Translations under genes and position numbers: made by a program | From: Bacteroidales bacterium | GTDB taxonomy: Bacteria; Bacteroidota; Bacteroidia; Bacteroidales; Bacteroidaceae | Reading direction: 5' to 3' | DNA: 6,983 nucleotides | Assembly: GCA_030523385.1 (NCBI GenBank) | Contig: JAUNIV010000120.1 | Location: 1-6,983 of the forward strand | In this document: piece after piece, positions 5,929 through 6,983 of the stretch | Layout: each line of letters starts with the position of its first letter | Numbering within the stretch: position 1 is the first letter of the stretch | The notes under the pieces: model-generated | The model's input: the letters and a program-made list of their open reading frames with translations, nothing else | Database searches by the model: none | Told to the model about the DNA's origin: nothing

Positions 5929-5964
5929 CAGTTAATAAAAAATTATATCGCATTCTTGTTGTAT

Positions 5965-6983
5965 ATGAAAGAATTGAAATGTCCCAAATGCGGAAACGTG
6001 TTCCAAGTAGATGAGGCCGACTATGCTTCTATCGTCAACCAGGTGAAGAATGCCGAATTTGATGCGGAGATTGAACGCCGGATGAAAGAAATGGATATCC
6101 GTCATAAGACGGAACAAGAGTTGGCATCGGCCCAAGCCCGACAGGAGTTTTCGGACAAGATAAACAAAAAAGAGCTGGAGCTGAGTGCCAAAAATGCAGA
6201 AATAGACCGTTTGAAGAACGAGATGGAGGCTATGGTTGCCAGGCTCAATGGCGAGAAAGACAAGGAGATAGACCGACTGAAAAGCCAGTTGGCCCATATT
6301 GCAGCCCAAAAAGATTCGGAGCGCAACCTCGCACTGGCCGAAAAAGAACAGACCATTTCCAGACTGAATGCCGCCATCGAACAAGAGGAGTCGAAGCTGA
6401 AAATAGCCGTCATGGAAGAACAGAAGAAAGCACAGCAGGCCTTGCAGGAAAAAGACAATGCCATAAGCCGGCTTCGCTCAAATGCCGAACTGGAACGCTT
6501 CAAGGCGCAGGCAGAGACCGAAGAACTGACCAAACGCTACAAGCTGGAGCTTCAGGCCAAGCAAGAACAGGTGGATTATTACAAAGACCTCAAGACGCGC
6601 ATGAGTACCAAGATGGTGGGCGAGACACTGGAAATACACTGCTCCACATTGTTCAACCAACTGCTGCGGCCTATGATGCCAAACGCATACTTTGAGAAAG
6701 ACAATGAACTTACCGACGGCACCAAAGGAGATTTCATATTCCGCGATTCGGACGACGGAACGGAATATATTTCCATCATGTTTGAGATGAAGAACGAAAT
6801 GGACACCACAGCCACCAAGCATAAGAACGAAGACTTCTTCAAGAAACTTGATGAAGACCGCCGCAAGAAGAATTGCGAATTTGCCGTGCTTGTTTCCCTG
6901 CTTGAACCCGAGAGCGAACTTTATAATGGCGGAATCGTGGACGTATCGCATCGCTATGAAAAAATGTATGTCATTCGCCCACA
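5965..6983 (+). CDS. DUF2130 coiled-coil protein with nuclease-like core (3' end missing)
   Basis: The first 339 codons of a DUF2130 protein; the frame is open to the right edge. Family members are, from memory, roughly 400-430 residues, so most of the protein is here. It opens MKELKCPKCGNVFQVDE, with C6 and C9 as a zinc-ribbon-like CxxC that has no second pair in view. Residues about 28-215 are a long charged coiled coil rich in Glu, Lys, Gln and Ala (for example KDKEIDRLKSQLA). The globular part begins at MVGETLE (217-223) and contains GDFIFRD (255-261) and ISIMFEMKNE (269-278). E220, D256, E274 and K276 fit the order helix Glu, Asp, then E-x-K of a PD-(D/E)XK nuclease. That layout recalls RmuC, which joins a coiled coil to such a fold, though this is not RmuC. 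The activity is unproven. No Shine-Dalgarno precedes ATG 5965. It is divergent from DUF2851, with 123 nt between the two start codons. Confidence 0.85.
   Translation, partial: MKELKCPKCGNVFQVDEADYASIVNQVKNAEFDAEIERRMKEMDIRHKTEQELASAQARQEFSDKINKKELELSAKNAEIDRLKNEMEAMVARLNGEKDKEIDRLKSQLAHIAAQKDSERNLALAEKEQTISRLNAAIEQEESKLKIAVMEEQKKAQQALQEKDNAISRLRSNAELERFKAQAETEELTKRYKLELQAKQEQVDYYKDLKTRMSTKMVGETLEIHCSTLFNQLLRPMMPNAYFEKDNELTDGTKGDFIFRDSDDGTEYISIMFEMKNEMDTTATKHKNEDFFKKLDEDRRKKNCEFAVLVSLLEPESELYNGGIVDVSHRYEKMYVIRP

Noticed and set aside
5932..6951. Long minus-strand open frames opposite the DUF2130 gene (for example 6102-6533 and 6478-6951).
   Set aside because: They are shadows. The plus-strand frame is open over the whole stretch and encodes a recognisable coiled-coil protein; the reverse frames give Ser/Phe/Cys-rich or low-information proteins with no family features.

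Overview
The window looks like chromosomal DNA from a gut-type Bacteroidales bacterium, most likely Bacteroides or a close relative. This rests on three things: two promoters match the Bacteroides -7 consensus TAnnTTTG; most starts lack a good Shine-Dalgarno sequence; and the gene content is typical of the phylum (a DUF2851 protein, a PorT-like outer-membrane barrel, and a long PriA of about 820 residues). Species cannot be named from what is visible. No rRNA, tRNA, CRISPR array or insertion sequence was seen.

Layout. Bases 1-548 (+ strand) hold a toxin-first type II toxin-antitoxin pair: the last 89 codons of a Gp49/HigB-like RelE-superfamily toxin, overlapping by 29 nt an Xre-type HTH antitoxin. 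A perfect 9-bp hairpin at 558-586, with T-rich sequence on both sides, separates this pair from the convergent gene on the minus strand and probably terminates both. Bases 600-5841 carry four minus-strand genes. In the direction of transcription they are a DUF2851 protein (5841-4570), a small secreted outer-membrane beta-barrel (4445-3846), the primosomal helicase PriA (3785-1323) and a YcdX-type PHP phosphatase (1310-600). The last two are 12 nt apart and probably share a transcript. DUF2851 and the barrel each have their own TAnnTTTG promoter. PriA has no clear promoter, so it may depend on read-through from the barrel gene. From 5965 a divergent plus-strand gene begins, a DUF2130 coiled-coil protein with a nuclease-like core, which runs off the right edge.

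There is no obvious new multi-gene system. The most interesting items are small. A REP-like GTAG-plus-palindrome element stands 6 nt before the priA start codon. A perfect 10-bp tandem direct repeat (22-bp period) overlaps the -33 region of the barrel promoter. A second Shine-Dalgarno plus in-frame ATG inside the antitoxin could make a DNA-binding-domain-only isoform. Two divergent genes of unknown function (DUF2851 and DUF2130) both show residue patterns suggestive of a PD-(D/E)XK nuclease core together with cysteine motifs.

For priA and the DUF2851 gene, the longest possible reading frame starts too far upstream. The starts given here (3785 and 5841) rest on family N-termini, on the REP-like element and on the position of the promoter.
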